Positions 12,704 through 20,371 of a stretch of DNA of 23,438 bases are shown here, one piece after another. Made by a program: the position numbers and the translations under genes. Each line of letters begins with the position of its first letter. Position 1 is the stretch's first letter. The notes below the pieces were generated by a model. That model worked only from the letters and a program-made list of their open reading frames with translations. It had not been told where the DNA came from and made no database searches. Source of the stretch: an uncultured Prevotella sp. (lineage in GTDB: Bacteria; Bacteroidota; Bacteroidia; Bacteroidales; Bacteroidaceae); the NCBI GenBank assembly GCA_900546345.1, contig URCI01000049.1, forward strand, positions 1 to 23,438. Direction: 5' to 3'.

Positions 12704-14005
12704 ATGACTATGAGCAACGAGAAAAAGCTTCATTTCGAGACACTGCAACTTCATGTAGGACAGGAACAGGCAGACCCTGCAACAGACGCGCGCGCCGTGC
12801 CTATCTACCAGACCACGTCTTACGTGTTCCACAATGCGCAGCACGCTTCTGACCGCTTCCATTTGAAGGATGCCGGAAACATCTACGGTCGTCTGACCAA
12901 CACCACTCAGGGCGTGTTTGAAGACCGCGTGGCCGCACTGGAAGGCGGCGTAGGCGGACTGGCAGTAGCCTCGGGTGCAGCGGCGGTAACTTATGCCATC
13001 ACCAACCTGGCCTACGCCGGTGATCATGTGGTGGCCACAGACACCATCTACGGCGGCACATATAACTTGCTGAAACATACGTTGAGTAAATACGGCATCG
13101 AGACAACATTCGTCAACCCCGACGACTACGACGCTCTGGAGGCTGCCATCAAGCCCAACACCAAGCTCGTATATATCGAGACCCTCGGCAATCCTAACTC
13201 TAACATCAGCGATATCGAGCGCTCGGCCGCCATTGCTCATAAGCATGGCATCCCCTTGGTGATCGACAATACCTTTGGCACTCCTTATCTGATCCGTCCT
13301 ATCGAGCACGGAGCCGACATCGTGGTGCACTCTGCTACCAAGTTCATCGGTGGTCACGGCTCTTCTCTGGGTGGTGTGATTGTCGATGGTGGTAAGTTTG
13401 ACTACTTCCAGAATGATAAGTTCCCCGGCTTCACCAAGCCCGATGCTTCCTATCATGGCCTTGTCTTCGGCAAGTTGCCCGCACCGTTTGTGACCCGTGT
13501 GCGTGCCCTGCTGCTGCGTGATGAAGGAGCCTGCATCTCCCCGTTCAACGCCTGGGTGCTGCTTCAGGGTTTGGAGACACTCTCCTTGCGTGTGGAGCGC
13601 CACGTATTCAACACATTGAAAGTCATCGACTATCTCAAGACACAGCCGCAGGTCAAGAAGATCAATCATCCCTCTTTGCCTGATCATCCCAACCATGCTC
13701 TCTACGAGCGTTACTTCCCCAATGGTGCCGGCAGCATCTTCACCTTTGAGATCGACGGCAGCCAGCAGAAGGCATGGGACTTCATCGATCATCTGAAGAT
13801 CTTCTCAGACTTGGCCAATGTCGCTGACGTGAAGTCACTCGTCGTCCATCCAAAGAGCACCACACACTCAGAATTGAGTGAGGAAGAGGCTTCTGAGCAA
13901 GGGATCTTCGACGGCACGATTCGTCTGAGCATTGGTACCGAACACTACGAAGACCTCATCGCTGATCTCGACCAAGCTTTTGAAGCTGTCAAGAACGAGA
14001 AGTAA
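12704..14005 (+). CDS. metY: O-acetylhomoserine sulfhydrylase
   Basis: A 433-residue PLP enzyme of the Cys/Met metabolism family. It joins O-acetylhomoserine (or O-acetylserine) with sulfide to give homocysteine or cysteine. Visible landmarks are the N-terminal L-Q-L-H-V-G and P-I-Y-Q-T-T-S-Y-V-F, the Y-G-R-L-T-N-T-T-Q-G segment, the D-N-T-F-G-T-P block near residue 187, and the PLP lysine at about 213 in H-S-A-T-K-F-I-G-G-H-G. The length and the insert around residues 225-265 fit the MetY branch better than MetB/MetC. The start M-T-M-S-N at 12704 is chosen; the frame opening at 12620 overlaps the promoter. Cysteine synthase follows 61 bases downstream, so the pair likely works together in sulfide assimilation. 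Confidence 0.93.
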   Translation: MTMSNEKKLHFETLQLHVGQEQADPATDARAVPIYQTTSYVFHNAQHASDRFHLKDAGNIYGRLTNTTQGVFEDRVAALEGGVGGLAVASGAAAVTYAITNLAYAGDHVVATDTIYGGTYNLLKHTLSKYGIETTFVNPDDYDALEAAIKPNTKLVYIETLGNPNSNISDIERSAAIAHKHGIPLVIDNTFGTPYLIRPIEHGADIVVHSATKFIGGHGSSLGGVIVDGGKFDYFQNDKFPGFTKPDASYHGLVFGKLPAPFVTRVRALLLRDEGACISPFNAWVLLQGLETLSLRVERHVFNTLKVIDYLKTQPQVKKINHPSLPDHPNHALYERYFPNGAGSIFTFEIDGSQQKAWDFIDHLKIFSDLANVADVKSLVVHPKSTTHSELSEEEASEQGIFDGTIRLSIGTEHYEDLIADLDQAFEAVKNEK

Positions 14006-14066
14006 TCCTGAAAGGGACTCCTCCAAGAATGAATAGTTAGAAACTTGATTAAAAAGAAAAATTGTT

Positions 14067-15014
14067 ATGGCAAGAATATATAAGCAAATCACTGACCTCA
14101 TTGGTCACACACCATTAGTCGAACTCAATAAATACTCGGCTCAGCGGGGCCTGCAAACCCCAGTGCTGGCCAAGGTGGAGTTTTTCAATCCTGGCGGCAG
14201 CGTGAAGGACCGTATTGCCCTGGCAATGATTGAGGCCGCAGAACGCGACGGAAAACTCAAGCCGGGCGCCACTATTATCGAGCCCACCAGTGGCAACACA
14301 GGTGTTGGACTGGCACTGGTGTCTGCCGTGAAGGGCTATAAGCTCATCCTCACCATGCCTGAGACGATGAGTATCGAGCGTCGTAACCTTGTGAAAGCTT
14401 ATGGCGCCCAGGTGAAGCTCACCAGTGGCAAGGACGGCATGCCGGGTGCTATCAAGGCCGCAGAAGAACTTCGTGACTCTATTCCCGGTTCGGTGATCCT
14501 TGAGCAGTTTGAGAATCCTGCCAATCCGCAGAAGCATTATGAGACCACGGGGTTGGAGATCTGGGACGACACTGATGGCAAGGTCGATATCTTTGTGGCT
14601 GGTGTTGGCACCGGTGGAACCATCTCGGGTATCGGTCGCAGGCTGAAGGAGAAGAACCCCAACGTGAAGATCATTGCCGTGGAGCCGACAACGTCACCGG
14701 TGCTCAATGGTGGCAAACCGGGTCCGCACAAGATACAGGGTATTGGCGCCGGCTTCATTCCCAAGACCTACGATGCAAGTGTCATTGACGAGGTGTTTGA
14801 CGTGGACAACGATGCCGCTATCCTCGCCGGTCGTCAACTGGCTCAGCAAGAGGGACTGCTTGTTGGTATCTCCTCAGGTGCCGCTGCATACGCAGCCACA
14901 GAGATTGCCAAGCGCCCCGAGAACCAAGGCAAGACAATTGTAGCACTGCTGCCTGACACGGGCGAGCGCTATCTCTCGACAGTGCTCTACGCCTTTGACG
15001 AGTATCCACTCTAA
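14067..15014 (+). CDS. cysK: Cysteine synthase (O-acetylserine sulfhydrylase)
   Basis: A 315-residue PLP enzyme that makes cysteine from O-acetylserine and sulfide in the cytosol. The PLP lysine is Lys47 in N-P-G-G-S-V-K-D-R-I, and the substrate loop is T-S-G-N-T-G-V-G near residues 75-82. The phosphate-binding G-T-G-G-T-I-S-G and the late S-S-G-A-A segment are intact. The length is the normal one for CysK/CysM, with no regulatory CBS domain. It lies 61 bases after the metY-like gene with no promoter box between, suggesting one transcript, and is followed by a strong terminator at 15066-15112. Confidence 0.95.
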   Translation: MARIYKQITDLIGHTPLVELNKYSAQRGLQTPVLAKVEFFNPGGSVKDRIALAMIEAAERDGKLKPGATIIEPTSGNTGVGLALVSAVKGYKLILTMPETMSIERRNLVKAYGAQVKLTSGKDGMPGAIKAAEELRDSIPGSVILEQFENPANPQKHYETTGLEIWDDTDGKVDIFVAGVGTGGTISGIGRRLKEKNPNVKIIAVEPTTSPVLNGGKPGPHKIQGIGAGFIPKTYDASVIDEVFDVDNDAAILAGRQLAQQEGLLVGISSGAAAYAATEIAKRPENQGKTIVALLPDTGERYLSTVLYAFDEYPL

Positions 15015-15065
15015 GGCAAGACATACGAAAACCAGTTTTCTCGTTTGCATCATTGCATACACGTT

Positions 15066-15112
15066 GGCCCACCGTCCGCTGTCTCACTTCCAGGAGACAG
15101 CAGCGGTGGGCC
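15066..15112 (+). terminator. Terminator-like hairpin after cysK
   Basis: GGCCCACCG (15066-15074) pairs with CGGTGGGCC (15104-15112), and inside it GCTGTCTC (15078-15085) pairs with GAGACAGC (15094-15101). The plus strand continues TCTTTGT, a weak U tract. Confidence 0.75.
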
Positions 15113-15130
15113 TCTTTGTACTAAAACAAA

Positions 15131-15160
15131 AAGCACTGACAGGGCAGCCTGTCAGTGCTT
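15131..15160 (-). terminator. Terminator of the antiporter gene
   Basis: A perfect 13-base stem AAGCACTGACAGG/CCTGTCAGTGCTT with a four-base loop, followed on the minus strand by TTTTGTTTTAG. It lies 28 bases beyond the nhaD-like stop codon. Confidence 0.9.
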
Positions 15161-15188
15161 GTGGTAAAGAGGGGTGGGGTTGTAGGCT

Positions 15189-16547
15189 TTATGCCGGTGT
15201 GACCAAGATAAACGTGCGCATCACCCAATAGCAAAGGATACCGCCTAGATAGCCTAAGGCAGCGATCCAACTGACATGCTTCATGTACCAGCCAAAGGTG
15301 ATCTTTTCCAGTCCCATGACCACGACGCCGGCAGCAGAACCGATGATGAGCATCGAGCCACCCACACCGGCACAGTAGGCAAGCAACTGCCAGAAGATGC
15401 CGTCAACAGCCATGTCGCCTGTAGGAGCAATTGGATACATGCCCATGCAACCAGCCACGAGCGGCACGTTGTCAACAATGCTCGACAGCACGCCGATGAT
15501 GCCCGTCACAGCGTAGTGGTTGCCGTCGAAGGCAACATTCAGTCCTTTTCCAATCGTTGTCAGCACGCCGGTTTGCTCCAGGCTGGCCACTGCCATGAGG
15601 ATACCCAGGAAGAAGAGGATCGTGGACATGTCGATGCGATGAAGCAGGTTCACTACACGCTTCTTGGTTCCATGTGCCTCGTAGGAAGTGGCAAGGCTAC
15701 GGTAGAACAGTTCTGTCGTAATCCACAGTACACTCAGCACGAGCATGATGCCAACAAACGGTGGCAGTCCTGTAATGCCTTTGAAGACGGGAACAAACAT
15801 CAGACCGCCCACACCGATGCAGAACACAGCGGCACGCTGGCGATGGCCGAGCTCCTGTTCTTCCGTGGCAGGCAAGTCAGGGCTGTCAATGTCCTCCAGT
15901 TCGCCGTGGAGCGAGTATTGCAGGATGAAGGCAGGGATGACCATTGACACAATCGAGGGTATCGTGATCTCGGAGAGCACACCCAGTGCAGTGATGACAC
16001 CCTTGTTCCACAGCATGATGGTCGTCACGTCGCCAATAGGAGAGAAAGCTCCACCGGAGTTAGCGGCAATGATGACGAGTGAGGCATAGATGATGCGGTC
16101 TTTGTGTTCTTTGACCAGTTTGCGCAGGATCATGATCATCACGATGCTCGTGGTCAGGTTGTCGAGGATGGCCGAGAGGAAGAACGTCAGGAAGGCGATG
16201 CGCCAGAGCAGCGTGCGCTTGCCCTTGCTCTTCATCACGCCACGTACCCAGTTAAATCCGCCGTTTTGGTCCACGATCTCCACAATGGTCATGGCACCCA
16301 TGAGGAAGAACAGTGTCGTGGAGGTGTCGCCCAAATGCTCGGTGATTGCGTTGCCGGCCTGCGTGATGAGTTCCTGGCCGCTGAATCCTGGAAGATAGCT
16401 GCCCGGGTCGATCATAAACAATGTCCAGCACACTACAAACATCAGCAGAGCCACAGCGGCTTTGTTGACTTTTGTCACGCTCTCCAGGGCGATAAACAGA
16501 TATCCCACGCAGAACACGACAACAATTGCGATTGTTAATGTTGACAT
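15189..16547 (-). CDS. nhaD: NhaD-type Na+/H+ antiporter
   Basis: A 452-residue polytopic membrane protein with about eleven to twelve helices. Family landmarks are L-D-N-L-T-T-S-I-V-M (about residue 128), A-N-S-G-G-A-F-S-P-I-G-D-V-T-T (about 160), S-S-I-V-D-N-V-P-L-V-A-G-C (about 360) and G-V-G-G-S-M-L-I-I-G-S-A-A-G (about 395). The repeated D-N-(L/V)-(T/P) segments are the two inverted-repeat cores that bind Na+ in ion-transporter superfamily members. It exports Na+ (or Li+) in exchange for protons. It is a single-gene unit with a TATCTTTG box at 16599-16592 and a clean terminator. A loop of about 30 acidic residues near 215-240 is probably cytosolic. Confidence 0.92.
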   Translation of the reverse strand: MSTLTIAIVVVFCVGYLFIALESVTKVNKAAVALLMFVVCWTLFMIDPGSYLPGFSGQELITQAGNAITEHLGDTSTTLFFLMGAMTIVEIVDQNGGFNWVRGVMKSKGKRTLLWRIAFLTFFLSAILDNLTTSIVMIMILRKLVKEHKDRIIYASLVIIAANSGGAFSPIGDVTTIMLWNKGVITALGVLSEITIPSIVSMVIPAFILQYSLHGELEDIDSPDLPATEEQELGHRQRAAVFCIGVGGLMFVPVFKGITGLPPFVGIMLVLSVLWITTELFYRSLATSYEAHGTKKRVVNLLHRIDMSTILFFLGILMAVASLEQTGVLTTIGKGLNVAFDGNHYAVTGIIGVLSSIVDNVPLVAGCMGMYPIAPTGDMAVDGIFWQLLAYCAGVGGSMLIIGSAAGVVVMGLEKITFGWYMKHVSWIAALGYLGGILCYWVMRTFILVTPA

Positions 16548-16591
16548 AAGCGTTTCTTTTTTATGCTTTCTCTAATAAAATTAACCAAATG

Positions 16592-16599
16592 CAAAGATA
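16592..16599 (-). promoter_or_regulatory. -7 box TATCTTTG for nhaD
   Basis: TATCTTTGC stands about 45 bases before the start codon at 16547. A TTG lies only 16 bases upstream of it, shorter than usual, next to the upstream operon's terminator. Confidence 0.65.
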
Positions 16600-16617
16600 C
16601 GCATTTTTCTAAAAGCA

Positions 16618-16655
16618 AGAGGCGAAAAAGCCAATTATTATACTTTTTCGCCTCT
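16618..16655 (-). terminator. Terminator of the rsfS-arginase run
   Basis: A 13-base stem AGAGGCGAAAAAG/CTTTTTCGCCTCT around a 12-base AT loop, 19 bases beyond the arginase-family stop. On the minus strand the hairpin is followed by TGCTTTTAG. It closes the long minus-strand operon just ahead of the nhaD promoter. Confidence 0.85.
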
Positions 16656-16674
16656 ATTGTATTCGTTTTGTCAC

Positions 16675-17427
16675 CTATGCATTGACTGCTTCAAGGATTG
16701 TTTCATTGGCGATGCTGTCGATGGTGGCAGCCTGCTCAACCTCAAACAGACTTCTCATAGTGGCAAACTCGCCACAGACGTCAATGCCAATCATTTGTTT
16801 GGTGTCCATCAGCAGGGTGACGAGCTTGTGAAGCTCAGCGAGTGTCATGTGTCCCTGATCCCAGTTGGTGATGGCTGATGACGGATCGAGTACATCCTTG
16901 TCGATGGAGAGATAGACAGCACCGGTTTCGCACAGTGGCACTTTGCCCTTGATCAAAAGTCGGAAGTCGGTGGGACTGACAGTGCGCACCTTGTCGAGAT
17001 AGTAGTGGGGAATGTCCTTGTAGGCTTCGCGGTGCGGTCCGATGATGATCACCTGCTGTAGCTGGTGGTTGTCTCTGATGACGGTGTCAACCCAGTCCCC
17101 GCAGGTGAGCGCGCCTCTGACTTTGGGTATTTGCATGTCGGTATGGTGGTCAACCACAACGAGCGTAAACGGCTCAGTGATTTTGTCGGTCCACAGTTTG
17201 GTCATGTAATGATAGTCTCCTGAGTCGATGAAGTGTATGCCCCTTGGTCCCAAGTCCTGAATACGTTGCTGGATGATTTCGGCACTCTTTGGAAGCAGGA
17301 TGCAGTTGGTGCCGGGGAGGTCGGTGCAGTCGATGTGGATAAAGTCGTGGTTGTGTGCGAAGGGTTCTAATTGATAAGCTCCGGAAAAGTCCATCACCAC
17401 GACAGGTGCTTTCTCAATTTTTCTCAT
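16675..17427 (-). CDS. Arginase/agmatinase family protein
   Basis: A 250-residue ureohydrolase-fold protein. The metal site is largely readable: G-D-Y-H (70-73), D-H-H-T-D (93-97, the D-x-H-x-D motif) and S-I-D-K-D-V-L-D-P (174-182, the S-x-D-x-D-x-x-D-P motif), with Glu220 late in the chain. These bind two Mn2+ ions and activate water for hydrolysis of a guanidino or related C-N bond. At 250 residues it is shorter than typical arginases (about 300), and the first motif is degenerate, so the substrate is uncertain: arginine, agmatine, formiminoglutamate or another compound. It is the last gene of the rsfS-ftsH-cdsA-dnaG run, 24 bases after dnaG. Confidence 0.85.
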   Translation of the reverse strand: MRKIEKAPVVVMDFSGAYQLEPFAHNHDFIHIDCTDLPGTNCILLPKSAEIIQQRIQDLGPRGIHFIDSGDYHYMTKLWTDKITEPFTLVVVDHHTDMQIPKVRGALTCGDWVDTVIRDNHQLQQVIIIGPHREAYKDIPHYYLDKVRTVSPTDFRLLIKGKVPLCETGAVYLSIDKDVLDPSSAITNWDQGHMTLAELHKLVTLLMDTKQMIGIDVCGEFATMRSLFEVEQAATIDSIANETILEAVNA

Positions 17428-17451
17428 TATTGATATAAATGTCTTTGTAGG

Positions 17452-19425
17452 CTAAAGGATAATGTTGCTGCCGAGTTGCTTAGCGAGGGCATTGCGCATC
17501 GACTGCAATTGCTGATACCGCTCCATCAGCGACTTGAGCTTGTCGATGTCCTTAGCGTTTTGTGCAATCTCGGCCTGCACGAGCTTGAGTTGTGCTTCGA
17601 CGTAATCTTTTCTGAAGTCGAGCATCAGATGCATGGCCTGGTTCCGAAGGTTGTCGGTCTCGTTTTCCATCCGCTGCTGTAGCTCCTCTTTGTTTTTTGG
17701 TGCTTCTTCCTTTTCTATGAGATGATATTTGTCGGACGTCATGTCAGCAGCAAGCTGCGCAATGGCAATGTCGTCGTGGTGGAGGAAATAAGACTCAGCC
17801 TTAAATCCCGGCTCGGTGCTTTTCTCGTCAGCCTCTTGCAGGATGCGGTTGTAGACCTCGCTATGAAACGAAAGTCTGTCGGTGGACAGGCTATAGTGGA
17901 TATACTGCGCAATGGTGAGCGAGTGGATCTGCCCCTGGTCGTCCTCGACATTGTTGAGGATGATGTGTTCGCCATGCTTGATGATCAGTTGTATGATCAT
18001 GCTTTCGACTTGCGTGGCCTGCGTCTGTGGGGTGACTGGTGATGGCGGCTGAGGCGCAGCCGTCTGTGAGGGCGCTGCCACATTGTTGCCGTTGGGTTGG
18101 GTAGCAGTATTGGCTTTACGGCTACGGATGAAGTTGTTCATCTGGTTGATGAGCGTGGCCTCAGAGATACCGATGCGTTGCGAGCAGTCATGGATGTAGG
18201 TGTCACGGAGTATCTGGTTGGGCACCATTGACACTGACTCCACGATAGAGTTGATGGCATCAGCACGTTTCTTCGGGTCTGCTTCGCCGCGCAGCATCAG
18301 ATCAGTCTTGAACTGGATGAAGTCGGCCGAGTGTTCTTCGATATATTTCCTGACGTCGTCAGCAGAGCGGGAGCGTGAGAACTCATCGGGATCCTGCCCG
18401 TCGGGCAGCAGTAGCACCTTGAGATTCATACCTTCGGAGAGCAGCATGTCCGTACCACGCAAGGCGGCATGTATGCCGGCAGCGTCTCCGTCATAGATGA
18501 GCGTGATGTTGGATGTGAAGCGATGCAGCGTATGGATCTGATGCAGGCTCAGTGCTGTGCCTGAGTTGGCCACCACGTTCTCAATGCCGCACTGGTGCAT
18601 GGCGATGACATCGGCCTGTCCCTCGACCATGATCACCCGGTCCTCTTTGGCGATGGCACGTTTGGCCTGCCAGATGCCATAGAGCTCATGATCTTTATGG
18701 AAGATGTCGCTGTCGGGCGAGTTGACGTATTTCTGATTGACTCCTTTTGTGCGGCTGTCGAGTACACGGGCTGTGAATCCCACCACCTTGCCGCTTACTC
18801 CGATCCAGGGGAACACGACGCGGCCGGCATAACGGTCGATGAGTTCACCGCGGTCATTGCGGTAGCAGATACCGGTCTTGAGCAAGTACTCTTCGTTGTA
18901 GCCTTTCTGCAGTGCCGTACGGGCCAGTGCGTGGCGGTCGGTGATGTCGAAACCCAACTGGAACTTGCGGATGATGTCGTCGCGGAAGCCACGGCTGCGG
19001 AAGTACTGCATGCCGATGGCCACACCGTCGGCATGGTTGTGGAGCAGATCTTCGAAGTATTTTGCCGCCCATTCATTGACGATGAACATCGACTCGCGCT
19101 GGCTCTGCTCTTCTTTTTCCTTGCTGGTCAGTTCCCGCTCATGGATTTCGATGTGGTATTTGTTGGCCAGCCATCTGAGCGCTTCGGGATAAGTCATCTG
19201 CTCATGCTCCATGATGAACGACACAGCGTTGCCGCCTTTGCCGCATCCAAAACAGTGGCAGGTGCCGCGCGCAGGTGATACATAGAACGACGGCGTCTTT
19301 TCGTTGTGGAACGGACAGAGTCCCTTGTAGTTGGCGCCTGACCGTTTGAGTGTAACAAACTCCGACACGACGTCGACGATGTTGGCGGCTTCCTTGATTC
19401 TTTCTACTGTCTGACGATCAATCAT
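17452..19425 (-). CDS. dnaG: DNA primase
   Basis: A 657-residue primase that makes RNA primers at the replication fork. The N-terminal CHC2 zinc ribbon is seen as C37-P-F-H40 and C58-F-G-C61. The RNA polymerase core and TOPRIM region follow with the catalytic Glu268 in V-E-G-Q-A-D and D312-G-D314 in Y-D-G-D-A-A-G. A Pro/Gln/Thr-rich linker (about 435-475) connects to a C-terminal helical domain that would bind the DnaB helicase. The length is normal for Bacteroidota. It starts 9 bases after the cdsA stop, so it is probably translated from the same message. All key residues are present. Confidence 0.96.
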   Translation of the reverse strand: MIDRQTVERIKEAANIVDVVSEFVTLKRSGANYKGLCPFHNEKTPSFYVSPARGTCHCFGCGKGGNAVSFIMEHEQMTYPEALRWLANKYHIEIHERELTSKEKEEQSQRESMFIVNEWAAKYFEDLLHNHADGVAIGMQYFRSRGFRDDIIRKFQLGFDITDRHALARTALQKGYNEEYLLKTGICYRNDRGELIDRYAGRVVFPWIGVSGKVVGFTARVLDSRTKGVNQKYVNSPDSDIFHKDHELYGIWQAKRAIAKEDRVIMVEGQADVIAMHQCGIENVVANSGTALSLHQIHTLHRFTSNITLIYDGDAAGIHAALRGTDMLLSEGMNLKVLLLPDGQDPDEFSRSRSADDVRKYIEEHSADFIQFKTDLMLRGEADPKKRADAINSIVESVSMVPNQILRDTYIHDCSQRIGISEATLINQMNNFIRSRKANTATQPNGNNVAAPSQTAAPQPPSPVTPQTQATQVESMIIQLIIKHGEHIILNNVEDDQGQIHSLTIAQYIHYSLSTDRLSFHSEVYNRILQEADEKSTEPGFKAESYFLHHDDIAIAQLAADMTSDKYHLIEKEEAPKNKEELQQRMENETDNLRNQAMHLMLDFRKDYVEAQLKLVQAEIAQNAKDIDKLKSLMERYQQLQSMRNALAKQLGSNIIL

Positions 19426-19434
19426 GCTTCTATA

Positions 19435-20301
19435 TTAGAAAGAGACCAGCGTATAGAGATACATCACAGCGGCGGGAATAGCCATCAAACTAGAGTCGAA
19501 GCGATCGAGCATGCCCCCATGTCCCGGCAAGATCTTTCCGCTGTCCTTGATGCCAAGCGTGCGTTTGAAGAGACTCTCTACCAAGTCGCCCCAAGTGCCG
19601 AAGACCACGACCACGAGTCCCAGTCCGGCCCATTCCCATTCATTGAGCTGGTGGGCCTGTCCGTTGTCGGCGAGAAGCCCCACGACAAAGGCAGCGATGA
19701 TGACGATGATGCCGCCACCGATACTTCCCTCCCAGGTTTTTCCCGGTGAGATACGCGGGAAGAGTTTGTGTTTCCCAAATAAGGATCCAGAGCAGTAGGC
19801 CCCTGAATCGTTGAGCCAGAGAAACACGAAGACACACAGCGGAAGCAGCATGTCGTAGTGTACGCCAGTAGCGTCGGTGTTGACTTCAAAGGCGAGAATG
19901 TTGATCAGAGACAGCGGCATGGCAATATACATTTGTCCCAGCATGGTGTATGCCATGTCGGCTACTGCGTTCTTATTACCGAGATAGAGTTCACTGATCA
20001 GCAAGTAGACAATGCTGAGGATATAGGGTACCATCACCACAAAATTGCTCACCAACCCGGTGCGCCATCCCGCTACAGCCAAAAAGAAATAGACGCCGGC
20101 CACCGTAGAGATGAGGCGGTTGACCTGCACATCGGGTACATGGTTGTTGATCAGTCCGGTATATTCCCAAAGAGCCAAGGCGGTGATGAGTGCAAAAAGG
20201 CCCACCATGGTCGCGGGTGAAAGGAAGCCACCCACCATGACAATGACAAAGATCACGCCAGTGATGGTGCGGATAATCAGATTGAGTTGTTTGTCGTTCA
20301 T
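19435..20301 (-). CDS. cdsA: Phosphatidate cytidylyltransferase
   Basis: A 288-residue inner-membrane enzyme that makes CDP-diacylglycerol from phosphatidic acid and CTP, the entry step for phospholipid headgroups. About eight hydrophobic helices are visible. The family motifs are S-P-G-K-T-W-E-G-S-I-G-G and G-D-L-V-E-S-L-F-K-R, then I-K-D-S-G-K-I-L-P-G-H-G-G-M-L-D-R-F-D-S near the C terminus, with the CDS signature Asp/Lys residues intact. The start M-N-D-K-Q at 20301 is preferred to an in-frame upstream start at 20364, which would run through the hairpin after ftsH. It is flanked by ftsH and dnaG in the order usual for the group. Confidence 0.95.
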   Translation of the reverse strand: MNDKQLNLIIRTITGVIFVIVMVGGFLSPATMVGLFALITALALWEYTGLINNHVPDVQVNRLISTVAGVYFFLAVAGWRTGLVSNFVVMVPYILSIVYLLISELYLGNKNAVADMAYTMLGQMYIAMPLSLINILAFEVNTDATGVHYDMLLPLCVFVFLWLNDSGAYCSGSLFGKHKLFPRISPGKTWEGSIGGGIIVIIAAFVVGLLADNGQAHQLNEWEWAGLGLVVVVFGTWGDLVESLFKRTLGIKDSGKILPGHGGMLDRFDSSLMAIPAAVMYLYTLVSF

Positions 20302-20329
20302 CGTATGCTCGTTTAAGTTGTGTAATAGC

Positions 20330-20361
20330 GTATGGGCGCACCTCAGGAGGCGCGCCCATAC
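20330..20361 (-). terminator. Strong hairpin between ftsH and cdsA
   Basis: GTATGGGCGC (20330-20339) pairs with GCGCCCATAC (20352-20361), and CCTC/GAGG extends the stem. It lies 10 bases past the ftsH stop. There is no U tract on the minus strand, so partial termination or mRNA processing is more likely than a full stop. Confidence 0.6.
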
Positions 20362-20371
20362 CATATATATA

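Noticed and set aside
12674..13792. A 372-codon minus frame opposite the sulfhydrylase
   Set aside because: Antisense of a well-supported PLP enzyme, with no promoter and no recognisable motif.
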